From: Nocardia brasiliensis ATCC 700358
GTDB lineage: Bacteria; Actinomycetota; Actinomycetes; Mycobacteriales; Mycobacteriaceae
Assembly (NCBI RefSeq): GCF_000250675.2
Contig: NC_018681.1
Span: 8,618,001 to 8,682,000, forward strand
Length of the DNA: 64,000 bases
Direction of reading: 5' to 3'
Positions 39,807-48,437 of this stretch are shown in pieces. Within the stretch, counting starts at the first letter, position 1, and the number at the start of each line of letters is the position of its first letter. The notes under the pieces were generated by a model that saw only the letters and a list, made by a program, of their open reading frames with translations, was not told where the DNA came from and made no database searches. A program made the translations under genes and the position numbers.

Positions 39807-40877
39807 TCACGACAGCTGCACGGTGGCCGTCGCGCGCCCGAAGATCTTGCGCCCCGCCGACTTCGCCACGATGGCGACGACCGCGGTCCGCGTCTCCGGA
39901 TCCACGGACTTCACCTTACCGGTGAATTCGATCTCGGCGGCCTCATCGGTCCCCACATACACCGGACTGGTGAAGCGGACGTTGTACTCCTTGACCGCGC
40001 CGGGATCGCCGAGCCATGAGGTGACGAAGCCGCCGCCCAGGCCCATGGTGAGCATGCCGTGCGCGACCACGTTGTCCAGGCCGACGAGCTTGATGACGTC
40101 GTCGCTCCAGTGGATCGGGTTGGCGTCGCCGGAAACGCCGGCGTAGTTCACCAGATCACCCCGGGTGAGCCGGACGGTGCGGGCGGGCAGCTCGTCGCCG
40201 ACGGCGATGCTGTCGAAGCTCAACGCGCGCTTGCTCGGGGCGATCTCGGGCACCGAGGCGATCGGCGTGGGCGTCGCGGCGGACTGGATCGCGCGCGGCC
40301 GGTGCTGCGGCGCGTCCTCGCCGATGCCGTGCATCAGCACGTTGCGCACCGCGTCGTTGAGATTGGGGTCGATATCGCCGCCGCTGCGCCCGATCAGCGT
40401 GGTGTAGGTGGTGAGCACCAGCTCGTCGTTCTGCGCGGTGACGATGTTCTTGGTGACGATGATGTCGCCGCCGAAGGCCTGCCGGAACGAATGCAGGTGT
40501 ACGTCGCAGACCAGCTGATCGCCGACCCGGATCGGGCGGTGGAATTCCAGGATCTGATCGGTCTGCATGATCTGGCTCAGGTCGTAACCCGTGACGATCT
40601 GCTCGAACAGCTTGCGCTGGGCCAGAATGCCGACCAGGGAGATGAAGGTGAGCGGCGCGAGCAGGCCGTCGTAGCCGTACTCCTGCGCGAGGTCCTCGTC
40701 CCAGTGCACCGGGTGGTAGTCCTGCACGGCGCGCGCGTACTCGCGCACCTTCTCGCGGCCGACCTCGTAGTAGTCGTCGACGCGATAGTGGTGACCGACC
40801 ATGGCCGCCGCGTGCGCGGCGGGGTCCGACATCTCGTCCGCCTGAACCGCTTCGTCTGTACCGGTGTTGATTGTCAC
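39807..40877 (-). CDS. hadAB: Fused (3R)-hydroxyacyl-ACP dehydratase HadA/HadB
   Basis: A 356-aa protein joining two hotdog subunits that are separate genes in mycobacteria. The N-terminal half (about residues 25-185) is HadA-like, a substrate-binding domain (REKVREYARAVQDYHPVHWD). The C-terminal half (about 225-356) is HadB-like, with the hydratase motif YAGVSGDANPIHWSDD carrying the catalytic Asp and His. It dehydrates 3-hydroxyacyl-ACP in FAS-II, the mycolic acid elongation cycle. The GTG at 40877 is used; TACAGT lies 6 nt upstream, so the mRNA may be leaderless. No HadC follows. Confidence 0.93.
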   Translation of the reverse strand: MTINTGTDEAVQADEMSDPAAHAAAMVGHHYRVDDYYEVGREKVREYARAVQDYHPVHWDEDLAQEYGYDGLLAPLTFISLVGILAQRKLFEQIVTGYDLSQIMQTDQILEFHRPIRVGDQLVCDVHLHSFRQAFGGDIIVTKNIVTAQNDELVLTTYTTLIGRSGGDIDPNLNDAVRNVLMHGIGEDAPQHRPRAIQSAATPTPIASVPEIAPSKRALSFDSIAVGDELPARTVRLTRGDLVNYAGVSGDANPIHWSDDVIKLVGLDNVVAHGMLTMGLGGGFVTSWLGDPGAVKEYNVRFTSPVYVGTDEAAEIEFTGKVKSVDPETRTAVVAIVAKSAGRKIFGRATATVQLS

Positions 40878-41020
40878 GGGTGGACTGTACCTATCTGACC
40901 CCGTCACCCGGAGTCGGCGGAGCGGTAACGACTACGCCGTAGAAGCGCTCGGCTCCGTCGTTACCGCGTTGGCGGCTGTAACTCTGGTCGCGCTCACTGA
41001 CTTACCGCCCCGGACCGTGA

Positions 41021-41059
41021 AATGCGTCAGGGCCGGACATATCGTCCGGCCCTCGCATT
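41021..41059 (-). terminator. rpmG terminator
   Basis: AGGGCCGGAC (41029-41038) pairs with GTCCGGCCCT (41044-41053), and the stem is extended by AATGCG / CGCATT beyond a 2-nt bulge. It lies about 75 bp after the rpmG stop on the minus strand. Confidence 0.75.
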
Positions 41060-41133
41060 GGCACGTTCCGAGATTACCGAGAGCGACTCACGCTTCCGGC
41101 GCCGATCCACGCGGCAGCTTCACGCGTGGCGGA

Positions 41134-41304
41134 CTAGCGGGATTCTTTGTGTCCCCGGTGCGTGCCGCAGTTCGGGCAGAACTTCTTCAGTTCCAGCCGA
41201 TCCGGGTCGTTGCGCCGGTTCTTCTTGGTGATGTAGTTGCGGTGCTTGCACTGCTCGCAGGCCAAGGTGATCTTTGGCCGGACATCGGTGGACTTCGCGG
41301 CCAC
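41134..41304 (-). CDS. rpmG: 50S ribosomal protein L33
   Basis: A 56-aa L33 of the zinc-ribbon (C+) form: CEQCKHRNYITKKNRRNDPD and then FCPNCGTH give the two CxxC pairs. Zinc-containing L33 paralogues are often replaced by cysteine-free copies under zinc limitation; only this one is in the window. The GTG start follows GAAGGA. It lies between tRNA-Met and hadAB. Confidence 0.96.
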   Translation of the reverse strand: MAAKSTDVRPKITLACEQCKHRNYITKKNRRNDPDRLELKKFCPNCGTHRGHKESR

Positions 41305-41347
41305 GATATTCCTTCTTTCGGGTCAACCAGATGGTCTGATCGGTCTT

Positions 41348-41423
41348 TGGTAGCGATGGCCGGACTTGAACCGGCGACACAACGATTATGAGTCGTTTGC
41401 TCTACCGACTGAGCTACACCGCC
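41348..41423 (-). tRNA. tRNA-Met (CAT)
   Basis: A 76-nt gene with encoded CCA, starting GGCGGTGTAGCTCAGTCGGT. The anticodon stem AACGA/TCGTT encloses CTCATAA. The first acceptor pair is G-U rather than the unpaired base of an initiator, so it is the elongator or an Ile2-type precursor; elongator is more likely. Confidence 0.95.
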
Positions 41424-41494
41424 ACGGGGTCGCATTGCCTGGTGCCGCGCCCAACCTTGGAGATGCCGAGTCGGTCACCACCGGCAATCCGGCG

Positions 41495-41567
41495 AGCCCC
41501 CTAACGGAATCGAACCGTTGACCTTTTCCTTACCATGGAAACGCTCTGCCGACTGAGCTAAGGGGGC
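41495..41567 (-). tRNA. tRNA-Thr (GGT)
   Basis: A 73-nt cloverleaf starting GCCCCCTTAGCTCAGTCGGC; the anticodon stem TTTCC/GGAAA encloses ATGGTAA, giving anticodon GGT. CCA is not encoded. It lies 71 bp upstream of tRNA-Met on the same strand. Confidence 0.96.
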
Positions 41568-41708
41568 ATGACTACTTCCGCACCGAGCTCCGAACACTCG
41601 ACCCCGGCGCGGCGAAGTCTTGAACGAGATTACACACCTTCGGGTCCGGACTCCAAACCGTGTGGTCAGAGCCGGTTTGCGGCCGCCCTGCGAGCGGCCG
41701 CGGACGAC

Positions 41709-42200
41709 CTACCGGTAGTTGACGAACTGCAAGGCGATGCCGAAATCCTCGCCCTTGAGCAACGAGATCACGGCCTGCAGATCGTCGCGCTTCTTGCTCG
41801 ACACCCGCAGTTCCTCACCCTGGATCTGCGCCTTGACCCCCTTGGGGCCCTCGTCGCGGATCTTCTTGGTGATCTTCTTCGCATGCTCGGTGTCGATGCC
41901 CTGCACCAGCGAGCCGGTGATCTTGTACGTTTTGCCCGAGGCGACGGGCTCGCCGGCGTCGAAAGCCTTGAGCGAGATATCGCGGCGAATCAACTTCTCC
42001 TTGAACACGTCCAACGCCGCTTTGACCCGCTCCTCGGCCTCGGCGGTCAGCACGATCTTGTCCTCACCGGACCATTCGATACCGGCGCCGGTGCCACGGA
42101 AGTCGTAGCGGGTGGTCAGCTCCTTCTCCGCTTGATGCAGAGCATTGTCGACCTCCTGACGGTCGACCTTGCTGACAACATCGAAAGACGAATCGGCCAC
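41709..42200 (-). CDS. YajQ family nucleotide-binding protein
   Basis: A 163-aa protein matching the usual length of the YajQ family. It begins VADSSFDVVSKVDRQEVDNA and ends GIALQFVNYR, both family signatures. YajQ proteins have two RNP-like folds and bind nucleotides; some are cyclic di-GMP effectors. The GTG at 42200 follows CAGGAGCG. It is divergent from tRNA-Tyr. Confidence 0.94.
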   Translation of the reverse strand: MADSSFDVVSKVDRQEVDNALHQAEKELTTRYDFRGTGAGIEWSGEDKIVLTAEAEERVKAALDVFKEKLIRRDISLKAFDAGEPVASGKTYKITGSLVQGIDTEHAKKITKKIRDEGPKGVKAQIQGEELRVSSKKRDDLQAVISLLKGEDFGIALQFVNYR

Positions 42201-42370
42201 ACTTCGCTCCTGTCCTGACGGTTCCCATGGAGGCACGTTCACCGGGTGAACCGGTCACGTCAGTTCTACCCGACGACGCGACGCCACCCGCCCCACATGG
42301 CCGATAGCCAGGCGGTTTGCATTAGGGGTGGAGGTTCGATGTATTCTGCTCAGCGCGCCGAAAGCGCGAC

Positions 42371-42453
42371 GGCAGATTGCCCGAGCGGCCAATGGGAGCG
42401 GACTGTAAATCCGTCGGCGAAAGCCTACGTAGGTTCGAATCCTACATCTGCCA
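42371..42453 (+). tRNA. tRNA-Tyr (GTA)
   Basis: An 83-nt class II tRNA with a long variable arm. It starts GGCAGATTGCCCGAGCGGCC; the anticodon loop is CTGTAAA and the acceptor pairs with ATCTGCC. CCA is not encoded. Confidence 0.96.
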
Positions 42454-42534
42454 CCGAATGCCCCCGTCGATCCTGGATCGGCGGGGGTATTTCGTTTCCG
42501 CGACCCCGACACGAGGGCTCCCGGCGCGGCGCGG

Positions 42535-42780
42535 TCAGTCCCGCAGCGTGGCCGGATCCGTCGCTTTCGACGCCTCCCCCTCGTAGCGCAGATGGGATTC
42601 CAAATCCTTTGCGATACGGTCGAATTCGATCGCGAGCCGATAACGGTCCGGCTCCGCGAGCAGTCGGCGCAAGACGGTGAGCGCCGCGGCCGCCACCGCG
42701 AGATCGCGACGCAACCCCGCGCGCACGGCACGCAGATGATCACCGAGGGCCACGACCCGCGGCGGGCTCTCGGCAGACAT
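42535..42780 (-). CDS. Small hypothetical protein
   Basis: An 81-aa, mostly helical, highly charged protein with no cysteine, signal or membrane segment. It contains DHLRAVRAGLRRDLAVAAAA and LAIEFDRIAKDLESHLRYE. I do not recognise a family. The ATG at 42780 has AGGACC upstream; a GTG at 42816 with a better Shine-Dalgarno is also possible. It is divergent from the MarR gene at 42916, and the dyad near 42861 could affect both. Confidence 0.6.
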   Translation of the reverse strand: MSAESPPRVVALGDHLRAVRAGLRRDLAVAAAALTVLRRLLAEPDRYRLAIEFDRIAKDLESHLRYEGEASKATDPATLRD

Positions 42781-42860
42781 CGGATCGGTCCTGGGCAGGT
42801 CCTCCCCAATCACCAACCGGCACGGCGCGTGCGGGCGCTAGCCTGGTCGGAGAGCGTAAT

Positions 42861-42877
42861 TTTGCTTTGGTAGCAAA
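42861..42877. promoter_or_regulatory. MarR-type operator
   Basis: TTTGCT-TTGGT-AGCAAA is a perfect inverted repeat 38 bp before the MarR start, with a second partial copy (ACTTTATAAGCAAAGG) just downstream. The locally AT-rich stretch also carries likely promoter elements. Confidence 0.65.
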
Positions 42878-42915
42878 GTAACTTTATAAGCAAAGGCTAT
42901 CGAGAGGCGGCGGAG

Positions 42916-43389
42916 ATGTCAACGGGTCGGCGGGCCGGCGCGGGCATGGCGGTGGAAGAGAGCGTCCGGAGTCTGCTGCTGCTCATGCCGCGGGTGGTCG
43001 GGCGGGCGAAGAAGATGCGCGTTCCCGAAGAGCTGCAATCGTTTTCGCTGGCGCCCCGGCATCTGTCGCTACTGGCGAACCTGGTTTTCGAAGGCCCGAT
43101 GACGGTCAATGATCTGGCCGCGCGGCTCGAGGTCGCGCCCACCACGGTGAGCCTCATGGTGAGCGATCTGAGCAAACAGGGTGTGCTGGAACGGCGCTCG
43201 GACGAGGCCGATCGCCGGCGCACGATCGTCGCGATCGCCGCGGCGCACGAGAAGTCGGTCAACGACTGGCTCGGCGGCAGCGCGCGGGCGTGGCGGAAGG
43301 TGCTGGCGCCGTTGGACGCCGAACAGCGCCGGCTCTTCGTGGACACGCTGCGCGCCTACGAGGACGAGCTGTCGGCCGAGCACGAGTGA
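42916..43389 (+). CDS. MarR family transcriptional regulator
   Basis: A 157-aa MarR protein. The winged helix covers about residues 50-105 (TVNDLAARLEVAPTTVSLMV, then GVLERRSDEADRRRTIV with the DxR wing signature). It sits directly behind an inverted repeat that is the likely autoregulatory site. It converges with htpX. The target beyond itself is not evident. Confidence 0.9.
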   Translation: MSTGRRAGAGMAVEESVRSLLLLMPRVVGRAKKMRVPEELQSFSLAPRHLSLLANLVFEGPMTVNDLAARLEVAPTTVSLMVSDLSKQGVLERRSDEADRRRTIVAIAAAHEKSVNDWLGGSARAWRKVLAPLDAEQRRLFVDTLRAYEDELSAEHE

Positions 43390-43403
43390 GCGGCGTGGCG
43401 CGC

Positions 43404-44285
43404 TCAGTAGTCGCGCCTGCCCCCTGCCATATCCTCCAGCCGGGCGATCCGGTCGGCCATCGGCGGATGGGTGGAGAACCACCGGGCGGCCCGTTCACCG
43501 ACCCGGAAGGGGTTGGCGATCATCAGGTGCGACTGGGCGGTCAATTGCGGCTCCGGCGGCAACGGGGCGGCCTGTACGCCGCGCTCCAGTTTGCGCAGCG
43601 CCGAAGCGAGCGCCAGCGGGTCACCGGTGAGCTCGGCGCCGGACTGGTCCGCCTGATACTCCCGCGAGCGGGAGACGGCCAGTTTGATCAGGCTCGCCGC
43701 GATCGGCCCGAGCAGCGAGACGAGCAGCACCCCGAGCATGTTCGGGCCCTCACCGTTGCGGTTGCCGCCGAACGCCGAGGCGAAGAAGGCCAGGTTGGCC
43801 AGACCGGAGATGACCGCGGCGAGCGCGCCCGCGACCGACGAGATCAGGATGTCGCGGTTGTAGACGTGCGAGAGTTCGTGACCGAGCACGGCCCGCAGCT
43901 CGCGTTCGTCGAGGATCTGCAGGATGCCGCTGGTACAGCAGACCGCCGCGTGCCGCGGATTGCGACCGGTGGCGAAGGCGTTGGGCGCGTTGGTGGGGCT
44001 GATGTAGAGCCGGGGCATCGGCTGCCGGGCGGTGGTCGCCAGCTCCCGCACGATGCGATAGATCACCGGCGCCTCCAGCTCGCTCACCGGCTGCGCGTGC
44101 ATCGCCTTCAACGCGAGCTTGTCGCTGTTGAAGTACGCGTACGCGTTCATGCCGACGGCCAGCAGGATGGCGATGATCAGGATCGTCGGGCTGCGGAACA
44201 TCGCACCGGCGAACACGATCAGCGCCGAAAGGCCGATCATCAAACCGAACGTCTTGAGCCCGTTCGCGTACCCGTGCCCGTGCAT
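43404..44285 (-). CDS. htpX: Membrane zinc metalloprotease HtpX
   Basis: A 293-aa M48-family protease for quality control of membrane proteins. Two N-terminal membrane helices, the zinc motif GHELSHVYNRD near residue 135, two further hydrophobic segments and the third-ligand region SREYQADQSGAEL are all present. Position next to the polyprenyl diphosphate synthase and menJ matches mycobacteria. Confidence 0.95.
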   Translation of the reverse strand: MHGHGYANGLKTFGLMIGLSALIVFAGAMFRSPTILIIAILLAVGMNAYAYFNSDKLALKAMHAQPVSELEAPVIYRIVRELATTARQPMPRLYISPTNAPNAFATGRNPRHAAVCCTSGILQILDERELRAVLGHELSHVYNRDILISSVAGALAAVISGLANLAFFASAFGGNRNGEGPNMLGVLLVSLLGPIAASLIKLAVSRSREYQADQSGAELTGDPLALASALRKLERGVQAAPLPPEPQLTAQSHLMIANPFRVGERAARWFSTHPPMADRIARLEDMAGGRRDY

Positions 44286-44401
44286 AGGTCTCCTTGCCCA
44301 CGCCCCCGTGAGTCGTGTGTCTTACACCAGACAAACGATAGGACTCCGCACCGAGTTCCAGCGGGAACCGGCGGATGGATTCGGGTGAAAGCCGGGGTCG
44401 T

Positions 44402-45424
44402 TCAGCCGACGCGTTCGATGGTGTAGCGGACCAGCCGCTCGAGCGCGTCGTTGGCCGGGCCCTGCGGAAGGGCGGAGAGCTCGGCGTGCGCGAGGTCGGC
44501 GTAGCCGTGCAGCTTCTCCTTGGCCAGCACCATGCCGTGCGAGCGGCCGAGCAGTTCGAGCGCCTCCTCGACCTCCGCGTCGGTGCCGAGCGGCTGGGCG
44601 AGCAGCTTGCGCAGCCGGTCGCCGTCGGCCCCCTCGTCGCGCAGCGCGTACAGCACGGGCAGGGTGTGCACGCCCTCGCGCAGGTCGGTGCCGGGGGTCT
44701 TGCCGGACTGCTCGGTGGCCGAGGAGATGTCGATGATGTCGTCGGAGATCTGGAAGGCGGTGCCGACCGCGTCGCCGAGCCGGGCGAGCCGCTCGACATG
44801 ATCCAGCGAAGCCCCCGAGAAGGTGCCGCCGAAGCGGCCCGCGGCGGCGATGAGCGAACCGGTCTTCTCCCACACCACGCGCAGGTAGTGCTCGACGGGA
44901 TCCTGGGTCTCGCGGGCCCCCATGGTCTCCCGCATCTGGCCGGTGACCAGCTCGGCGAAGGTTTCGGCGATGATCCGCACGGCGTCGGGACCCAGGGTGG
45001 AGGTCAGTCGCGAGGCGTGCGCGAACAGGTAGTCGCCGGCCAGGATGGCGATGTTGTTGCCCCAGCGCGAGTTCACGCTCGGGGCGCCGCGGCGCATGGT
45101 GGCCTCGTCCATCACGTCGTCGTGGTACAGCGTGGCCAGGTGCACCAGTTCCACGACGGTGCCCGCGGTGACGAGTGCGGGGTCGCTCGCACGCGGGCCC
45201 AGCTGACCGGTCAGCAGGGTGAACAGCGGACGGAAGCGCTTGCCGCCGGCCTTGGCCAGGTGCAGGGCCGCCTCTTGCAGGAACTCCTCGCCGTCGGACA
45301 GCTCGGCGACCAAGAGTTTCTCGACCTCTTCCAGGCCGGCGCGCACGGTCGCGGCGAGTTCGGTGTCACCGAGATCGACCCCGGCGACCACCGTGCTCTC
45401 GTCCGTAACAGCCGATGTGCTCAT
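44402..45424 (-). CDS. grcC1: Polyprenyl diphosphate synthase (menaquinone side chain)
   Basis: A 340-aa trans-isoprenyl diphosphate synthase. The two aspartate-rich motifs are DDVMDEATMRRG and DDIIDI, with GGKRFRPLF near the N terminus. It likely makes the long polyprenyl chain attached by MenA. The ATG at 45424 follows GGGAGAAG; upstream codons in the same frame are less likely. It is divergent from menJ, whose product saturates one unit of that chain. Confidence 0.9.
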   Translation of the reverse strand: MSTSAVTDESTVVAGVDLGDTELAATVRAGLEEVEKLLVAELSDGEEFLQEAALHLAKAGGKRFRPLFTLLTGQLGPRASDPALVTAGTVVELVHLATLYHDDVMDEATMRRGAPSVNSRWGNNIAILAGDYLFAHASRLTSTLGPDAVRIIAETFAELVTGQMRETMGARETQDPVEHYLRVVWEKTGSLIAAAGRFGGTFSGASLDHVERLARLGDAVGTAFQISDDIIDISSATEQSGKTPGTDLREGVHTLPVLYALRDEGADGDRLRKLLAQPLGTDAEVEEALELLGRSHGMVLAKEKLHGYADLAHAELSALPQGPANDALERLVRYTIERVG

Positions 45425-45590
45425 TTCTTCTCCCGCCGATGCGTCCGACCCCACGGTAGAGAACCTAGCGTGTCCTCAGCCGATGGCCCATGAACACCGT
45501 CACTATGCGGTGTATCAGACACTTTGGCACACCATTTTCGGTGCGCCGCGCGCGCCCGCGCCGCCGGGGACCCGTGCAAGTATTGAAGTC

Positions 45591-46856
45591 ATGGGTTCAC
45601 CGGAAGTCACCCCCGCGAGCGGGGACGCGCTGCCCGCACAGGCCGAGGTGCTGGTCGTGGGCGCGGGCCCGGCCGGTTCGGCATCGGCGGCCTGGGCCGC
45701 GCGCGCCGGGCGCGAGGTGGTGCTGCTCGATTCCGCCGTCTTTCCCAGGGACAAGACCTGCGGCGATGGGCTGACGCCACGCGCGACGGCCGAACTGGAG
45801 CATCTCGGGCTGGGCGAATGGGTGCGCGCGCATACCGTCAATCACGGCCTGCGGATGACCGGTTTCGGCCGCGAAGCGCTGCTGAGCTGGCCTGCCGGTT
45901 CGTTCCCCACCTACGGAAGTGCGGTTCCCCGAACCGAACTCGACGACAAACTGCGCGAGACCGCGATGAAGTCCGGCGCGCGGATGATCGACGGCACGAA
46001 GGTAATCGATGTCACGCGCGACGGTGCTCGGGTCACCGGCGTGACGGTGCGCACGGCCACCGGCACCCACACCATCGGGTGCAGGCTGCTGATCGTCGCC
46101 GACGGGGTGCGGTCGCCGGTCGGGCGGCTGCTCGGGCGCACCTGGCATCGGCAGTACGCCTACGGCACCGCGGCCCGCGCCTACATCAAGTCCGGCCGCA
46201 GCGACGATCAGTGGATCACCTCGCATCTGGAGCTGCGCGACGCCGCGGGCGCCCTGGTGCCCGGCTACGGCTGGGTGTTCCCGCTCGGCAACGGCGAGGT
46301 GAACATCGGCGTCGGCTCGCTGGCCACCGAACAGCGGCCCTCGCATATCGCGCTGAAACCGCTGCTGGAGCACTACACCAAGCAGCGCTTCGAGGAATGG
46401 CAGTTCGAGGGTTCGCTCCGCGCGGTGGCCTCCGCGCTGCTGCCGATGGGCGGCGCGGTCTCCCATGTCGCCGGACGCAACTGGGTGCTGGTCGGTGACG
46501 CCGCGGGCTGTGTGAACCCGCTGAACGGCGAGGGCATCGACTACGGCCTGGAGGGCGGGCACATGCTGGCCGGGCTGCTGGACGAGCCCGATTTCACCAC
46601 CATGTGGCCCGAGTTGCTGCGGGCCCGCTACGGCCGCACCTTCTCGGTAGCGCGCCGGATCGCCGGGCTGGCCACCCATCCGAAGATGGTGCCGATCGGC
46701 GGCCCGCCGGTGATGCGCTCGAAGTACTTGCAGCGCACCGCCGTCCGGGTGATGGGCAACCTGGTCACCGACGAGGACGTCGACCTCACCGCCCGCGCGT
46801 GGCGAGCGGCGGGCCGGATGTCGATGCGCGTCGACGACCTTCCTCCGTTCGCGTAG
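45591..46856 (+). CDS. menJ: Menaquinone reductase MenJ (geranylgeranyl reductase family)
   Basis: A 421-aa FAD-dependent reductase. The dinucleotide motif VVGAGPAGSASA, the family motif CGDGLTPRA, and the second FAD motif GDAAGCVNPLNGEGIDYGLE are intact. In mycobacteria the neighbour-equivalent gene product hydrogenates one isoprene unit of menaquinone. The ATG at 45591 is preceded by GAAG. It is followed 25 bp later by an AraC-type gene. Confidence 0.9.
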   Translation: MGSPEVTPASGDALPAQAEVLVVGAGPAGSASAAWAARAGREVVLLDSAVFPRDKTCGDGLTPRATAELEHLGLGEWVRAHTVNHGLRMTGFGREALLSWPAGSFPTYGSAVPRTELDDKLRETAMKSGARMIDGTKVIDVTRDGARVTGVTVRTATGTHTIGCRLLIVADGVRSPVGRLLGRTWHRQYAYGTAARAYIKSGRSDDQWITSHLELRDAAGALVPGYGWVFPLGNGEVNIGVGSLATEQRPSHIALKPLLEHYTKQRFEEWQFEGSLRAVASALLPMGGAVSHVAGRNWVLVGDAAGCVNPLNGEGIDYGLEGGHMLAGLLDEPDFTTMWPELLRARYGRTFSVARRIAGLATHPKMVPIGGPPVMRSKYLQRTAVRVMGNLVTDEDVDLTARAWRAAGRMSMRVDDLPPFA

Positions 46857-46881
46857 CAACGACCTGGCAGGCGGTGGCGAG

Positions 46882-47307
46882 ATGAGTGGACGACCGCACA
46901 GCGCGCCGCCTCTGTCACTGCTGCCGCATCTGCGGCGGGCCCGCGATCTCGCGGATCGACGCTATGCCGACCCGCTCGATCTCGACGAGTTGGCCGCCGC
47001 CGCAGGGGTTTCCAAGTATCACTTCCTGCGGGCATTCGCCGCGGTCTACGGCCTGACGCCCGCCGCGTACCTGACCGAGCGGCGGATCGAGCGCGCGCAG
47101 GATCTGCTGCGCTCGACCAATCTGACGGTCACCGAGGTCTGCATGCTGGTCGGCTACAGCAGCCTCGGCTCGTTCAGCAGCAAGTTCCGCAAGCTCGTCG
47201 GGGTGACGCCCTCGGAGTACCAGGCGAAGTTCGCCGACGGCGCGCCGCGTATCCCGGGGTGTTTCGTGTTCATGCACGGCCTCAGCGACCGCACCCGCGA
47301 AACCTAG
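46882..47307 (+). CDS. AraC family transcriptional regulator
   Basis: A 141-aa stand-alone AraC DNA-binding domain without a sensor domain. The two helix-turn-helix units are LDLDELAAAAGVSKYHFLRA and LTVTEVCMLVGYSSLGSFSS, the latter with FRKLVGVTPSEYQ. The C-terminal tail (PRIPGCFVFMHGL) is atypical for AraC and could bind a ligand. The stop overlaps the end of the Ddn-like gene on the other strand by 4 bp. Confidence 0.9.
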   Translation: MSGRPHSAPPLSLLPHLRRARDLADRRYADPLDLDELAAAAGVSKYHFLRAFAAVYGLTPAAYLTERRIERAQDLLRSTNLTVTEVCMLVGYSSLGSFSSKFRKLVGVTPSEYQAKFADGAPRIPGCFVFMHGLSDRTRET

Positions 47308-47753
47308 ACCGCCGTCGGGTTTTCGATGCGGAACACCGCGCTGCGCGGTGCGGCGGCGGCGAATTCGTCCGGGTCGGCCGAGGTCACCAAGCCGAGTTTG
47401 ACGAAGAACGGCACACCGTGCGGCACCTCGCGCGGGAATTCGCGCAGCACGGCGGGGCGTTCGTCGGCCGGTAGTTCGACGAGGTCCACCCGGTTGCGCT
47501 TGCGCCCCTCGGCCAGGATGCCCCAGTTGCTCTTGCGGGCGTTGCGCACCCACTCGGCCTCGCCGTGTCCGACGACGTAACGCGCGCCGCGTACGGTCAG
47601 CGGCGAGACCGGCGTGGTGCGCAGCTCACCGGAGGCGCGACCGGGCACCGAGAGCACCCGCATCGTGCCGAGCGGAACACCCAGTCGGTTGAGCGTGATC
47701 ACCACGCGGTTCATCGGTTTGAGCCAGCCGGGCAGGCCCAGTTTCGTCACCAT
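47304..47753 (-). CDS. Deazaflavin (F420)-dependent nitroreductase family protein
   Basis: A 149-aa Ddn/FDOR-B-type split-barrel protein, as suggested by MRVLSVPGRASGELRTTPVS and YVVGHGEAEWVRNARKSNWG. Such proteins use reduced F420 on quinones or nitro compounds in actinobacteria. The ATG at 47753 follows AAAGGAG and lies 12 bp after the padR stop, so padR and this gene form an operon. It converges with the AraC gene. Confidence 0.88.
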   Translation of the reverse strand: MVTKLGLPGWLKPMNRVVITLNRLGVPLGTMRVLSVPGRASGELRTTPVSPLTVRGARYVVGHGEAEWVRNARKSNWGILAEGRKRNRVDLVELPADERPAVLREFPREVPHGVPFFVKLGLVTSADPDEFAAAAPRSAVFRIENPTAV

Positions 47754-47764
47754 GGCAACTCCTT

Positions 47765-48337
47765 TCAGGTCGCCCACGGCAATTCGCCGTCGGCGATGCG
47801 TTTCGCGGTGCGCTCCACCCAGCGCAATTCGGTGGCGCGCAGTTCGCGGTCGAGTTCGGTCTCCACCAGCACGATTGGTGGAATCTCCGTCGAATGTGCC
47901 GCGGCCAGGGCGGCATCCAGCTCGGCAAGGTCGGTGCGCAGGATTTGCGCACGGCGCGTGAGCAATTCGACCGCGCGGTCGGGGGTCAGGTTGAGGATGT
48001 GCGCCAAACCCGCTGCGAACCGCGGATATTCGTTGACCGGTTCGGCGAGGTACTCATCGAGCAGCGAGTCGAGTTCGGCGCGGCCCGCGGCGGTGATGGT
48101 GAAGACGGTGCGCTCCGGGCGGGCACCCGCCCGGCTGCTGCCCGCCGACTCGATCAGACCGTGTGCGGCCAGCCGGGCGACGGCGTCGTAGACCGACCCG
48201 CCGCGCATCCGCACCACCCGGCCGACGTGCCGGTCCCGGATCAACGCCTGCATCTCGTAGGGATGCATGGGCCGCTCGTTGAGCAGGCTCAACACCGCCA
48301 ACGCCAGCGGAGATCTGCGGGCTCGCGAGGCCGCCAT
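47765..48337 (-). CDS. PadR family transcriptional regulator
   Basis: A 190-aa PadR regulator with an N-terminal winged helix (LALAVLSLLNERPMHPYEMQ, RGGSVYDAVARLAAHGLIE) and a C-terminal helical dimerisation domain. It is followed by the Ddn-like gene and is divergent from a VOC gene. A 30-bp dyad lies 10 bp before its start. Repression of its own operon, and possibly of the VOC gene, is likely. Confidence 0.9.
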   Translation of the reverse strand: MAASRARRSPLALAVLSLLNERPMHPYEMQALIRDRHVGRVVRMRGGSVYDAVARLAAHGLIESAGSSRAGARPERTVFTITAAGRAELDSLLDEYLAEPVNEYPRFAAGLAHILNLTPDRAVELLTRRAQILRTDLAELDAALAAAHSTEIPPIVLVETELDRELRATELRWVERTAKRIADGELPWAT

Positions 48338-48346
48338 CGGGCTCCT

Positions 48347-48376
48347 TAGTCGAATTCGAATAACCGAACTCGACTA
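48347..48376. promoter_or_regulatory. Probable PadR operator
   Basis: TAGTCGAATTCG (48347-48358) and CGAACTCGACTA (48365-48376) form a 12-bp inverted repeat with one mismatch and a 6-bp centre, in the padR/VOC divergent spacer and just before the padR start codon. Confidence 0.7.
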
Positions 48377-48437
48377 TACGCCGAAGACAGCAATTCCGGA
48401 GAAGCTCGCGGCAGCCGTGCGGCCATAGCCTCGTCGC

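Noticed and set aside
43950..45550. Several long plus- and minus-strand frames across htpX and the polyprenyl synthase
   Set aside because: They overlap two genes with clear catalytic motifs and show shadow composition.
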